Shown here: positions 20,401 to 33,200 of the stretch, piece after piece
Numbering within the stretch: position 1 is the first letter of the stretch
Layout of the letters: the number at the start of each line of letters is the position of its first letter
Notes under the pieces: generated by a model
Databases searched by the model: none
Seen by the model: the letters and a program-made list of their open reading frames with translations, nothing else
What the model was told of the DNA's origin: nothing
Assembly: GCA_026724425.1 (NCBI GenBank)
Contig: JAIUCV010000102.1
Coordinates: 1,984,001-2,048,000, forward strand
Source of the DNA: Erythrophleum ivorense
Lineage: Eukaryota; Streptophyta; Magnoliopsida; Fabales; Fabaceae
Length of the DNA: 64,000 nt
Reading direction: 5' to 3'
Program-made: the position numbers and the translations under genes

Positions 20401-23304
20401 CAAACATGTAATCTATATTATGTATAAACATATTATATTGAATTTACTAGGATATTATAATCTTTTCCCCTTATTAGTTCCCTAAAACATATTTATCAGA
20501 GACTACGTAGGCGTAGCCACTCGAATATGGATCCGCTTATGACACTAGTATTTAATCGCCAAGGAATTGCACTCGATCAAATTCAAGTTGGTTAGTTATA
20601 TTCTATTAATATATTACTAAGAAAAATTTGCAGATTATCATTAACTTAATCCTAATAGGATAATCATAAATAAAAACACGGAGAAAGAGTAGAGAAGGCG
20701 AAAGGAAATGTTGCGCGAGAACAAGAAAAGTTGTCTGCTTAAACATATAATGCGGACAAAAGCCCATTTAATTAAAATGGAAGATGACTTAGTCAGGTTT
20801 TTGTTCTGTCTAATTGTTTCCTTGGTTTTACTTACATATATAGAAAATATAAACAAAGTTACATACATAAGGATCGGAGGAAAAGACAAAATTAAGTCCT
20901 TTCGTTACACCAAGAGACCTCACTAGTCACTATATATATACATGTACATATAATATATATACGCCAAAAGAATACTAATCAAGCATATTTCTTTTACTCT
21001 TACTGAAATTTAGCACACGTTTCCATCTGTGCACGCACACAAAATATACTCATCTTCAACAACAACAATGATAATAATCTTTGGTGTACTTTTATTATTT
21101 TATATCAATAAAAAGTTTAATTGTATACATTTTCTTTCCCACATAACATTAATTTCCATTTTTTAAATAATTGAGAACCTGGCCATCGATGTGCCAAAGC
21201 CCGCTAAACATTTATTTATTTTACTGTCATGCTGGTAACAAGATGGACTAGCCAATATTAAAGTTCGTATTATGTATATTATATGGAAAATAAAAAGTAG
21301 AAAATAGACAATTCGAAAATTGAGAACTTTGTGAACTTACTTTTAAATTTTACAAAATGACGATGCTTCTAGAAAAAATAAAAGTATAGAGAAAAACATA
21401 GGGTCATAACCCATAATCTAATAAAATAATTGTTTAATATCGCAGTGCAAAAAGAGTTTAAGAAATCGACCTAACCACCTTTTTTTAACACATCCCCACC
21501 CACGTTTGGTTATATCTATAATATAATGCATACTAGCTATTGTTTATTCGCAATTGCAACAACTAACAAGGTTATAAACTTCAGGGGAAAAAATTACTGA
21601 GTATTTTTCTTCTTCTTTTTATCCTGCTCGTACAATTTCTATAACCGGGTAACTATAGATCCAAACTCTGTTTATTCCCAAAATTTATAAAAAAATGTTT
21701 TTTTTTTCCTCCTTATAGAACTCTGTTTTTTTTTTTTTTTTGGTTAACACGATTGTCTCTATTGTTGGCACATTTTCATTTCCATATTTTAATATACAAA
21801 ATCAAGTCTTTATTTTTCTTCTATAACACGTATCGAAATTCAAAATGAAAACGAATCGCGCGAGCATGGTTTGTAAAGTTAAATTAGTAGGTCAGTTTAC
21901 TTGGCAACAAAAAAAAAAAATATTATAGATCAACAAGAGAATAGAAAAACACAGTACGATTTATTTGAAAAAAGATGTATATGTTGTCTCACAATATGCA
22001 AACATATTAATTATATAAAAACCCGATCAACGCATGTGTATAAACATGATCTAGCATAGTTCTTATTAGTTAGTTAATGGATCCCTAGAAAATTTAAGGG
22101 ATCATACCTAGATCTATAAGACTGAGAAATAAAACATATATATTATATGTAAGAATGTGGGAGGATTGGAGCAGGTCCACAGTTAGAGTATGTATAAGTA
22201 GTCCTCATATACACATACAATTAATAATATATTCTTCACTAATGAATTCCTTATTGGTAACGGAGATTTTTGGTTTTTCAACATTTCAATAAGCCTCTTG
22301 GATTTGGAAGTATAGGAGTCCTTACTATATTGGCGCTCCAACCACTATACTACAATTGAAGGAGCAACAAAGAAAATGTTAAATAGCTATTAGGACGTTA
22401 ATAGATACTCATTATTCTAAAGTCTAAACAATAAAAAAACAAATATATATGTATTTTTTTGGGGGTATAATAATTTTATGGGAACTGATTTGTGATGAAA
22501 TTTTCTTATTAGTTCTACTATAATTTATCGTAACAATGATAAGTTGATAATATTCATATATATGATATAATACAAATTTATATCGATGTTTACGTTGGAA
22601 AAAATTAATTGCTAGCTAACTTTATTTTTTCTTCTTCTTTTGCAGTGTTAAGGTTTGGTTAGAGGGACACGATCTTGACCAGCAACAGACATATATCACT
22701 CACACTAGCTATATATTTGACTAATATTTCCTTCAAAGTAGATATATTTTCTCAAATGTTAATTGTGAGGGTTGGTTAGAAGGTCCAATTGTGTGGAGCC
22801 GAATTAAGAAGGTCTATTATGTAATTAGTTTGTTCTTTATATTTTTCTTTTTTGCTTTAGGTTTGATCAAATCAGTTTAGAAGAGATGTACACGTCCATT
22901 CTGATAAGCAATATCTTTTTGGTATATATTAAAACAAAAACTCAAGCCTGTTTTCCTTTTAATTTTAAAATTATATTGAACCTCTCATTTTTACGCATAC
23001 AAAAATCCAAAAGGATTGTCAATTTTCCTAACAAGAAAAACAAAATTGTACTAATGCAAAAGGAATGAATAAAAATAATTATGAAAACTGTAGGCCATTA
23101 AGCAGACAAAATATGATTAAACAAAATGCAATATTATATGTAACCCACCTTCATCTTCACCTTTGCCTTGTTTATAAAATCTCTCTCCTTAAAGCTCTAT
23201 ACTGAAGATTAAATCAAAAACCTAATTAGAATAGCAACAAACACAATTAATCCCAGGATTAAATTTAACCTTCGATATCAAGAATTGCCATCAACACCAT
23301 CATC
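17479..23304. other. 5.8-kb AT-rich region upstream of the LBD gene, no gene supported
   Basis: Stops are dense in all frames. Short ORFs up to 82 codons lack domains or splice context. Features noted: (TA)n at about 18533-18552, poly-T tracts near 21731, and TGTCTC auxin-response-element cores at 21754-21759 and 21985-21990. The region probably serves as the LBD promoter and as spacer; unrecognised old transposon remains are likely. Confidence 0.5.
23172..23177 (+). promoter_or_regulatory. TATA box of the LBD gene
   Basis: TATAAA lies about 130 bp before the ATG at 23305, in a suitable place for the core promoter of this gene. Confidence 0.55.
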
Positions 23305-24105
23305 ATGAGTAGTTCTAGCTCTAGCTCTGGCTCTGGTTCTGGCTCTCCTTGTGGAGCTTGTAAGTTCCTTAGGAGGAAATGTGCAAAGGGATGCGTGTTT
23401 GCTCCATACTTTTGTCATGAACAAGGATCTTCACACTTTGCAGCCATTCACAAGGTCTTTGGAGCTAGCAATGCTTCTAAATTGCTCTCTCATCTTCCCA
23501 TTAGCGATCGCTGTGAAGCCGCCATTACCATCTCTTATGAAGCTCAAGCAAGGCTACAGGATCCTATCTATGGCTGCGTCTCTCATATCTTTGCTCTCCA
23601 ACAACAGGTATTTCCTTTCAAAACCCTAATCTTGATATTCTCTATCTAGATAAACATATATATTCACTAAAAGAATATCTAGCCGACGACTTTTTTGTAA
23701 TTGTTTATTTTTGTTGGGTTATAGGTTGTGAATCTACAAGCACAGCTTGAGATTCTAAAGCAACAAGCTGCACAAAGCATGATGTTTGCTGATTCACCAT
23801 CATCAGAAAACCCTAATAGTTATTATGCAGACACTGCTAAGACTCCTTCCATTTATCATCATGATCATCATCAAGAACATCAGAATCTTTATCATCATCA
23901 TGCCGATCAGACCCATTTGGTTTACCAAAGCGGAAGTTCCGGGATGGTTCACCTCGGGGATGCCACGGCGGATAGTTACCACACCGAAAACCCCTCAGGC
24001 GGCTTCTCCAGCTACTCTGACTTGGAACAACACTTGAACACTTTCAATCAAGATCATCTCAAAGAGCTTCAACCAGGTGCTTTTGGCTTCATCTCCTTCT
24101 CGTGA
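23305..24105 (+). CDS. LBD29: LOB-domain (LBD) transcription factor, 227 aa
   Basis: Two exons: 23305-23607 and 23725-24105, phase 0. The protein carries the complete LOB domain: zinc-binding C-x2-C-x6-C-x3-C ([15 protein letters not shown], residues about 16-30), the GAS block ([21 protein letters not shown]...), the DPIYGC motif, and a leucine-zipper-like helix spanning the splice junction ([13 protein letters not shown]). The N terminus is a Ser/Gly run ([13 protein letters not shown]) and the C-terminal half is His-rich. Sequence and position beside deoxyhypusine hydroxylase fit class I member LBD29, which in Arabidopsis acts downstream of ARF7/ARF19 in lateral root formation. The assignment to LBD29 rather than a sister such as LBD16 rests on synteny from memory. 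Confidence 0.9.
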
Positions 24106-25821
24106 TGGTTCTATCAGACGTGGGTGGTTTCTTATTAATATATCATCTACATATATATAGCTTATATATGTGTCGAGACTTTTTGATGGTTTTATTCTAG
24201 ATTGATGATGTTGCCTAGCTCAAAGAACCGGCTTTGTAATCATAAATAAATAAAATGTTAGATGCCCTAGAAAAATATATATATACAATATTCATATCCT
24301 CAAGATCTTCGTAGAGTATATTTCGATCTTTGCGTGTTATATTTTCACAGAAATGTTGCTAATCTTCTCAATCTTGTTTCAATTTTTCACGTACGATCTT
24401 TATTTAAACAACACACTTCCCTAGCAAACTAAACTCTGCTTGTCTTGATTCTTTAGTTTTTGCTAGTACGAGTAGGTACGGTCTAGTACAGTCGGCCTTG
24501 TTGTGTTTTCCTCTTTGAACAAAGCGGTTTTTGGATCATTTTAAGGTGAACTATGATCTTGGATTTATTTTTATTCACATGTCGAAAATTTATAGTCTTT
24601 GAGTATACAGAAAAGTCTAAGGGTACCACAAGCTCTTTATTAGATCAGCCATTCAGGCTTTTAAAAATTAAATTTGTGTTCTATTTCTAATTTTCTCCTA
24701 AAATGATCAAACTACATATATTTCAACGTAACATATTAATTAGTTAACTACCTCCAAACTGTTGACAGATAATCTGTTAAATACATATAATCCTCGGTAT
24801 AATTAATGCTAATGATAGATTAGTCGGTGATATCTGTATAAAAAAATTCTTATCAAACTACACTGATATGGCTTTTTCTTGCTGTTGTTGTTCGAATACA
24901 TACATTCATTGATGTTCTTAGATGATAGATTATCATCAAGATCATATACATAGCACAGCAATACATTAGTTTAGTTGATTTTTATTTCGTAATTATTGCG
25001 GTTTTCATTTGATCATTTGTTTATAAATAAGTTCTATAAAAGTATATTGGTCCAAACAATGGTTGTTCATCTAAAATTAATTGTTTGGTTGCTGGGATAT
25101 TTGTTTTCAAAACTTGTGTCCTATCTCATGTACATAAAATGTGATCCTAGGATAAACTAATTGATTCCAAACATAAAGATGTGAATAAAATTTATAAGAG
25201 ATCCACAGTAGCTATATTTAATTCTATTTAAACGCTAAAAAAAGCCACTGGAAATATGAAATCACACTTGTTTTGTACTAGTTAGAAGCTAATATCTGAA
25301 TATGGATCTAAATTAAACATATATTTTGTTATGAAAAAGTATTATATAAGCATACAATCCACTTAGCAACTAGCTAGTTTGTTTGAACTAGTTGATAAAA
25401 AAAAAATGATGATAAAGTACAGTCCAAACTTTAATTCATATCTCGCCTCATATTTTTGTTTGTATACTTTGGCAGAGCTTTATCAGTAGTAGATTTACAA
25501 TACAAACCAAAAAATAAATATCGGGAGTATAAGTAAATGGTCGTGTGCTTTGACCAATGTTGCTATGAAACTCCTTTATTTGGATCTGGTTTACATTATC
25601 AAATGCACAACATAAACTGATAAACATGCTTGTGCAAATAAGTCACTTTAACAATGGAAGGCTTCCATTTAAATCTAAATCTCAATGAAGAGAATTATAA
25701 CAATCGTACATAATGAGATGTTTCTTCTCTCTCTGTAGAAAATTTTTTGCGTTCTGCTAAACTTTGTGTTCCTTTGTTGGTAAATGGTAGAAGAAGGATG
25801 GTTAAGATCCTTAAAGCATTC
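24106..25821. other. Intergenic region between convergent genes
   Basis: About 1.7 kb of AT-rich DNA should hold the 3' UTRs of LBD29 (+) and of the hydroxylase (-). I see no further gene, RNA or element ends in it. Confidence 0.5.
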
Positions 25822-27678
25822 TTAGTGAACAAGCGGGTCTTGCGTGAAGAAGAACTGCAAAACGGTTTTTGATATGGGTTTCGTTAAAGATTCTATATTA
25901 TAATGTTCTTATGAGGACCAGAGTTTGAGATCAAAAGTATTTACCTCGAAAGATTTTCCGGAATTTTCAAATTCCAAAATGCTCAATGCAACTTCACAGC
26001 TTTGTGAAACAATAGGCTCAGGGTCACTTGAGAATTCTTGTAGCAATGCAATGCTCTGTTCATCTGAAAAAGAGCCGAGCAATGTGAAGAGAGTAAGTAA
26101 AGACAGTTGAATTGTGTGATCGTTTCAAGCGAATGAATTGCATTGAAGAGAAGATACCTGCAATAGAACCAAGTGCTTCTGCGGCCTCATGCCTAACCAT
26201 TGGGTGCTCATTCACATCTCTCAGTATTTTGCTTAGAGTAGCTAAAGCAGCTTTGTTTTGCAACTGGCCCAAGACATAAGCAACCTATACAAATTGTACC
26301 AACAAAAATAAGTCACTTAGTCACTTACAATGAAGCATTTTGGAGAACAATGGAGCAAGGATTCAAAGTACACGATTTTAAACAAAACAAACTCATCAAA
26401 TGATCAAACTGAGAGTCATGAAATGAAATGAAGGAAAGTTGACAAACCTCGTGACGTAGAAGGGCACTATTAGCACTCAAAGAATCAACTATGGCAGAAA
26501 CAGCTTCTTCTCCACCATGATTCCTTAAAGCGAAAAGTGCAGCATATCTCTCATACATGCCTTTTGTTTCATCCAGAAGAATTTGCCTGTAGTTTCAATG
26601 ATCTTAATCAATAACCTCTTACAAACTGATAAATCATCTAAAGAGTTTTTAGTTAGTCAAGTGAAGACGAACCTCAGTTGGTTGACAGAAGAGAAAGCAG
26701 CGGCTGGAGCCGCTGGGTCAACAGACATGAAAGGTGATTTCTCTGTCGTGGATGACTGGCTCTTGGCATCAACATTGCTCAACTCTTCAATCCTTTTGAG
26801 AGCTAATTCGCATGTTTCCCGAACCTCCTGAGCTGGATCCAAGGTCAGGCTTTTCTTTAAAATGTCAACATTACCCGCTAAACCAATAGCTCCAAGAGCT
26901 TCTGCTGCCTGTTATATTTAACAGCGCATCAGTCATTTGCAACGATCAAAAAGCGTATACAGATACAGAGGACACTGAGATTAACACCAACACAAGGGTC
27001 AAGTGTACTCAACTCATGCCGTACTATTGGATGCAAAGACATATCATTAAGAACCGACTCCAAAGCAGGAATTGCTTCAGCATCTTGCATCTGACCCAAT
27101 GCAAATGCAGCTTCATGTGCTAGCAAATTAGAGGAGTCTCTAGATGCTGCACGAGAAAATGTGACAGTAATGAGCCAGGTAGCACAATAATCAATACTTG
27201 GCAACCACATCCTGTAAACCAAACCTTGAAATAATCTAAAGGAAACACACAAAAAGCCTGGAGAAGTTTTGTCCAATCACTAACTATACATCAAGCAAGT
27301 AGCTTTATACAGAAGCTCAAAGAAAGCATAATCAAAGTTTCCACATTTAGCATATTCACGAAGTGCAGCTAAAAGGGGAAATGGTATTAAGGAGAAATGA
27401 AGGGAAAATTCGAAAGCTTAAAAATGTCTCGTTCTTCCCAAAGTGACAAAATTTGAAATTCAAACAGGAAAAGAAGATCGAGAGTAGCAGAGATTGAACA
27501 AACCGAGGATTAGAGCGTTGCGAGGACCGGGCCCCTTCAAGTTGCGAAGAGAGAAGAGAGCTCTAAATCGCTCCGAGATCGGCTGCGACTGGTCAACCAA
27601 TCGCTCGCAGAGAAACTTCTCCACGTTACTTACGCCGCCGTTTTCCGTCGATGCAACTGATTCATTAGCTTCCATCAC
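25822..27678 (-). CDS. DOHH: Deoxyhypusine hydroxylase (HEAT-like repeat), about 320 aa
   Basis: The enzyme completes hypusine on eIF5A by hydroxylating deoxyhypusine, using a di-iron centre held by HEAT-like repeats. Exons on the - strand: 27678-27504, 27146-27013, 26908-26673, 26586-26448, 26284-26158, 26063-25945 and 25854-25822. The iron-binding His-Glu pairs are seen in [27 protein letters not shown] and [11 protein letters not shown]. The C terminus [10 protein letters not shown] comes from a 33-nt last exon. Two adjacent Met codons open the frame. The end of exon 2 is abnormal: where a donor should follow CATGAG, the base at 27012 gives TT instead of GT. An in-frame rescue needs a donor at 27008 and an acceptor 4 nt downstream of the usual one. 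Head to head with BET11. Confidence 0.88.
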
Positions 27679-28120
27679 TAAATCAGTTGCGTTGGCCGTC
27701 TGAGAATCTGGGTTTCCGACAAGATGACGACGGAGTAACAGAGCCGACGACTAGGGCTCTTAACTTTTTTTTTTTTTGGTATACAAAGAGGAGAGAATCC
27801 GATTCGTGAAAAAGAGGGAAAAAACGCGGGACCTATTGCTAATAACCGAATTTACTGTTTGGTCCAATAACAATCTTATAAATTTAATTTAGGCCCGTAG
27901 TTTCTATTATCTTGATCCAATAACAATCAATTTACACTTAGCGTGGGTCTGTTGAGTGTTGATTCGCTTAGGTTGATAATCACAGCTTTTTCTTTCGACA
28001 TTTCAACCGTTTTATTCTCCTCAATTTCACGTTCGGAAACCATAGATCCAGGTGATATCTGGAATCATCTGTGGAACCTTGAATCGAAATCGAGAATCGT
28101 ATCGGTAATTCGATTGATCG
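27679..28120. promoter_or_regulatory. Short shared intergenic region between DOHH (-) and BET11 (+)
   Basis: Only 442 bp separate the two start codons, so the promoters must be shared or abut. The region has a poly-T run (27767-27777) and an AGGCCCGTA motif near 27892. I see no clear TATA for either side. Confidence 0.5.
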
Positions 28121-29416
28121 ATGAATCCTAGAAGGTCAGATCCGCCAGTTTTTTTCTCCTTTCCAATCGATCTCTATCCGAATTTCTTTGGAAATAAAAT
28201 GATATCGATCGTATATGTTTTCATGAGCTGTATAATTTTGTAGATTAGGGTTCATCGGGCGGATTTGAAGAAGCAGTCGATAGAGTAGGACTGTTGCTCT
28301 GTTTTCTGGGAGATGTAGATCAGTCCCAATTCGTCTAGTTTTAGAATTCGCTTATAATATTCAAAATCTGGATCTGAAATTGGCTAAATCAGTGTCCAGT
28401 GCGATTGAAGAACACACATAGCATAGCATAGCATCTAAGTTTCATACTTGCGAGTGACTCATGGTGTTTGCACAAAGCTTTTGGCTATTAGAGATTAGTT
28501 GCTTTGAGTTATATATTTGTCCATCTCGTAGAGTCATAATCCATTTTTGTATTTATTTAGGGAGCTTCGTGGTGGAAGAAGTGCGCTCTTTGATGGCATT
28601 GAAGAGGGAGGAATCAGAGCTGCTCCTTCTTACTCTCATGAAATCAATGAACATGAGAATGAGCGTGCCTTGGAAGGATTGCAAGACAGAGTCATTCTCT
28701 TAAAACGAGTAAGCCCTGATTATTCTTTCATGTTCAAATCTCTATGCAGTGTGAGCATTAGGAATGGGAAACATTTGGTAGATGGAAAAGCCATAAACGT
28801 ACTAGGAACATACATACTCTTGCAATTCAATGGAAACAGACATCAGTCACAAACGAGTATGTTATTATATGCATAATTAGATTCGAGCCGGAATCCGATG
28901 GAAACTGTAAACAAACTTCACATTTCTTGGTTCCACATTGATACTTGGAGCTGGAATCTATATGCACAAATAGATTTTTGAACCGGATTCTGATTTGTTT
29001 CTATTTTCATCAACAGCTATCTGGCGATATAAACGAAGAGGTTGATACTCATAACCGCATGCTTGACAGAATGGTGATTCCTCTACCTTTTGTCTTGCTT
29101 TCTTTTCCTTTTTTCTCTCACAGACGCCATTGTTACTGAACATTTTGTAAGGTTTTGTATGTAGGGAAATGACATGGATTCATCAAGGGGATTTCTCTCA
29201 GGAACCATGGACCGGTTTAAAACGGTAAATTCGAGTATTAATACTATCTTAAGAGCCTTTAGCCTAGCTACAATATGTAATGTAAAGTATCTCTCATCTG
29301 TTGATTTATTTCCTTTGCAGGTGTTTGAGACGAAATCAAGCCGAAGAATGCTGACGCTTGTGGCATCGTTCGTCGGTTTATTTCTAGTCATATACTATCT
29401 TACTCGTTTAATTTAG
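28121..29416 (+). CDS. BET11: Bet1-like Qc-SNARE, 124 aa
   Basis: Five exons: 28121-28134, 28561-28708, 29017-29073, 29165-29224 and 29321-29416. The first exon encodes only MNPR plus two bases. The protein is an N-terminal basic segment (RGGRSALFDGIEEGG), a SNARE helix (EINEHENERALEGLQDRVILLKRLSGDINEEVDTHNRMLDRMGNDMDSSRGFLSGTMDRF, about 35-95; zero-layer Gln in the middle) and a single C-terminal membrane anchor (MLTLVASFVGLFLVIYYL). Bet1 family proteins act in ER-Golgi membrane fusion. The tail-anchored layout and length match Arabidopsis BET11/BS14a. The last residues LTRLI extend slightly past the anchor. Confidence 0.93.
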
Positions 29417-29725
29417 CAAACAGGAGTATTTTGAACATCCATCCATGATCTTATTATGATATTTGCATTCTCTCTGTTGGCTCCTAGAATTTTATTATCC
29501 ACATCAGTGTAATGAATGATCTATGCCTCCAGTGTTATAGTGTGATCCAGTGTTTGGAATGAAGAACAAAACTTATATAAAAAGTTTCATGTGATGGATT
29601 TTACAGACCGCTTTACTCCTTTTAATGTATAAAAATAGCGACGGCTTTGGAGGCAATGAAAAATCACAATCGTAATACAAATATGGACTGGCTAAGTTGA
29701 TCAAAAAGAATAAAAAAACATTTGA
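29417..29725. other. Spacer between BET11 and the tRNA gene
   Basis: About 309 bp, mainly the BET11 3' UTR. No further feature seen. Confidence 0.5.
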
Positions 29726-29796
29726 TGCACCAGCCGGGAATCGAACCCGGGTCTGTACCGTGGCAGGGTACTATTCTACCACTAGACCACTGGTGC
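29726..29796 (-). tRNA. tRNA-Gly (anticodon GCC)
   Basis: On the - strand a 71-nt cloverleaf can be drawn: acceptor arm GCACCAG with CTGGTGC, A box TGGTCTAGTGG, anticodon loop CTGCCAC with GCC, T arm CCGGG-TTCGATT-CCCGG, discriminator A. There is no intron. Pol III promoter boxes are internal. Confidence 0.97.
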
Positions 29797-30267
29797 TTGT
29801 TGCGTGCTAGTTCATTAAAGATTTTAATAGACATTGAAATTCAATTCGATACAATAATAACAGTCTGAACTTTCTTTTTCATTTGTGCATCTAAATTGCA
29901 GGATGAAAATAGAAATTAAGAAAGGGATTTGAAAGTCATTAATTGCAATGATGAGAACGGAAGAAACCAAATTAGTAATCCTTAAATAGCAATTTTATTA
30001 GTTAAAGAAACACACATGGCTTTTGTATGAATTCACCACATAGAGCCTTACATATCTTGAAATGACCCTACACATAGTTATTGCAGCATCTACTACTCCT
30101 GGGGAAACTACAACTGAAGTCAGAGCTAACAGTAACACACTAAAAGGAAAAAAAAACATTTTCCCTGTGGCACAACAATGACAATGGAGAACTGACCAAA
30201 TCTCAAAGTGAGAATATCAGCAATCCAAATATCTGGTGAAGAGATCGAATCGCAGCTAGCCTCATCT
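29797..30267. other. Spacer between tRNA-Gly and the myosin 3' end
   Basis: 471 bp, probably the myosin 3' UTR. No gene seen. Confidence 0.5.
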
Positions 30268-33200
30268 TCAAAAGTAATCTTCAAAACCCCCTTCCTTTTC
30301 ACTGTCATAGTTCTCTGTTCCTGCAATATTATTGTTCTACAAGATGAGAAGAAGGATGATTCCATTAACAATGTATACTTTGTGAAAAATGTTTATATTA
30401 AGGTGGTTTTAGAGGCTAATGTAACAACAACAAAAAAACGAATATATTCCTAGTTGAATAAACTAACCAAGTGTTTTGATTTCAACCATGGAAAAACTAA
30501 TTCCAGTTTCTTTGTTTCATAGACAAATGATTTGCATTATTTCATGGGATTTTAGTGCTATTACCACTGACCTTTGCCTTCTGTGGTTGATAGGTCCTGA
30601 ACAATGACTTGCAGCTGATTCGGGTTGTGTGCTGAAAGACCGTCTTCGGAAGGAAATGGAGCAGGAAAAGTGAAATCGGAATCACTTGATGAAGCTTCAG
30701 AGTTCTCAGAGCTGTCGGCAAGATCATCACGCACAACTGGCCCTGAAGGCAACGTTGAAGACATAGAACTAGATCTCAAGATGGACTTCAGTTGCGAGAA
30801 TTGGTCTGACATAGAATATAACAACCTGGAATACACTAAACAAGACTTAGCATCAGTAAATGTACCAAATGTTCAATGATAAAAACTACTGCAGCTTGAT
30901 TTTATTTACTGAACCACCAAAATCAGATATTAAGTCTTTCACTAGTCAGTCAAATATTACGAATCAATAATACCTGTTCAAAGAGTCTTGGAGTTGGTAA
31001 ACTCTTCTTTCTGTTTCTTCTAGTCTTTTGCGTCTTCTCTCACCCAGTTCTCGGGCTTCGGCGCATTTTCTTTCGGAAATGTCAGCTCTTTGTTTCTCAA
31101 CTTGCAACAAGGCCTGCAGCATATTGTAAATTTTCATTTCACTTTCGAGATGCATTTAACTAAGATGATTGCCACAATCCATTTTGCTCAGTTCATATGG
31201 TTGCATATAGAAGAATCTGTTCACAACGTTGGTGGATATATAGAAACATTACCTTCAGCATATCAACTTCGGCAGTGAGGGACTCGATTTCTGTATCACG
31301 AACAGGATCCGTTATATGGCTAACAACAGAAAAGTTGTTGTAAGGCTTCTCTGAATCGACAAGAAAGGGATTGCCAGTTTCATCATCTGCTTGGATGGAA
31401 TGTTTTGTCTGTCTTTCATGTCCTATGTCTTCGTCATCACTTTGCTCTGTATGCACTACAAAGGACTTATCAAGTTCATCTTCTGCTTCAATGGAAAGTT
31501 TTGGCTTTTGTTCATCTCCAATCTCTGCATCATCACTTTGCTCTAAATGCAGTACAAAGCACTTATCAAGTTCATCTTCTGCCTCGATGGAAAGTTTTGG
31601 CTTTTGTTCATCTCCACTTTCTGCATCATCACTTTGCTCTGAATGCACTACAAAGGTCTTATCAAGTTCATCTTCTGCTTGGATGGAAACTTCCACCTTT
31701 CTTTCATTTTCTGTCTCTTCTTTTCTGTCACCCTACACCCATGATTTTGGCATCAGTTAGAACTAAATCCTTCTTCATCTAGTGAGAAGAGCCATGCTCT
31801 AGTTGCCTCTACATACTGCATAGGCTAAAACACTTGATACTCAAACAAGTAGCACGGTTTGATCTGCAATACCTGACTTGCTTGTCCTAACTGTTTTCTG
31901 GCAATTCTTCCTCTGAGTTTACTTTGATAAACAAGAGAAGCTCTTTTCAATTTCTTGTAGTCAGATATAGCACTGTAACCACGCCAATACGCCTGCAAGT
32001 TTCTTAGAGATTGAACGATTCTTGAGATAGAACGATTCCATGAGAATTTGTTAAGTACGAAAAAGAGTAATGAGAAAAGGACCTGAATCTTAGTTGCTGC
32101 CCTAGTCTTCAATTTATGACGGAATTCATGACGTGCAGCCATTGTTCGGACTCCACTTTGCAAGGTGAGTGCGGAAGATTTGGTCCTTCCATAATCTTTC
32201 TTTGCAATCTGTCTACGTAAGTTTTTCTGAATTTTGATGGCAGCTTCCTCCCTTTTCATGTACCTGGATATCTTTCGTGCAATATTTCCTAAAATATGAA
32301 AGAGAGACTTTATCAGCATTCCTTACTTCCTGAGCATATCAATGAACCCATAACGCCAAAAGAGCTAAAGGCATTTACCTCTCCAGTTAGCCTGTATATT
32401 AACTGAAGCCCTCCGCATGAGAACATACCGTTCTCTTGTCAGACGAGCTCTAATTTGCCCTTGAATCATTCTCGCTGCTTCGCCATGCACTCTTGTTCTG
32501 TGTGCATCTAGCTCAGCCATCTGACCGGCTCTCAGGAAAACTTTACTTTTTCCAATCTGCAAATTAGATATTTTATCAACACTCAAATTTCATAGGATAA
32601 TGAAAATGCCACATGTATTCATTCAACTCATGCAAAACTGAAATTCCTTTTACATTCAGTGAAGTTCTAGGAACCTTTACCTGGTAACCTGTGAGCCCCT
32701 TTTTCTCCAAAATCCACTTGCATGCAACATCTGCTTCGTACCTGATTACAGTGTAAGGTAAGGACACTGAGATAGCAGACTCAAGAAGCAACAAGGCAGA
32801 CAAGAAGGGAAGAGAACTTAATGGGTAGAACTGATACATACTCTCCTTTCAGAATTTCCGGTGCAAGAATGACAAATCGATTTAAGAATTCAATGAAAGT
32901 CCTATTTGTTGGATATCCAGCGCATTTCACTCTGATGGCCTCAAGAACACCCTGCATAAAACAATGATCATATAAAACCCCAAGACATCAAGACATGATT
33001 ATATGAACAGTCAGAAGGAAACACTGACCCCAGAGCGTAATTGATGCAAGACATTGGCGTTGTCAAACACTGTTGGTTGCAACAAATTGTTTGGCTTAAC
33101 GCATCTGATGTAGTGGGGTTCCGTAGAGTTTAGTGTCTCCATCAGCTGTTGCAATTGTAGCTGCACCAATTACTTGAACATGTCAGCCCATATAGAGGAT

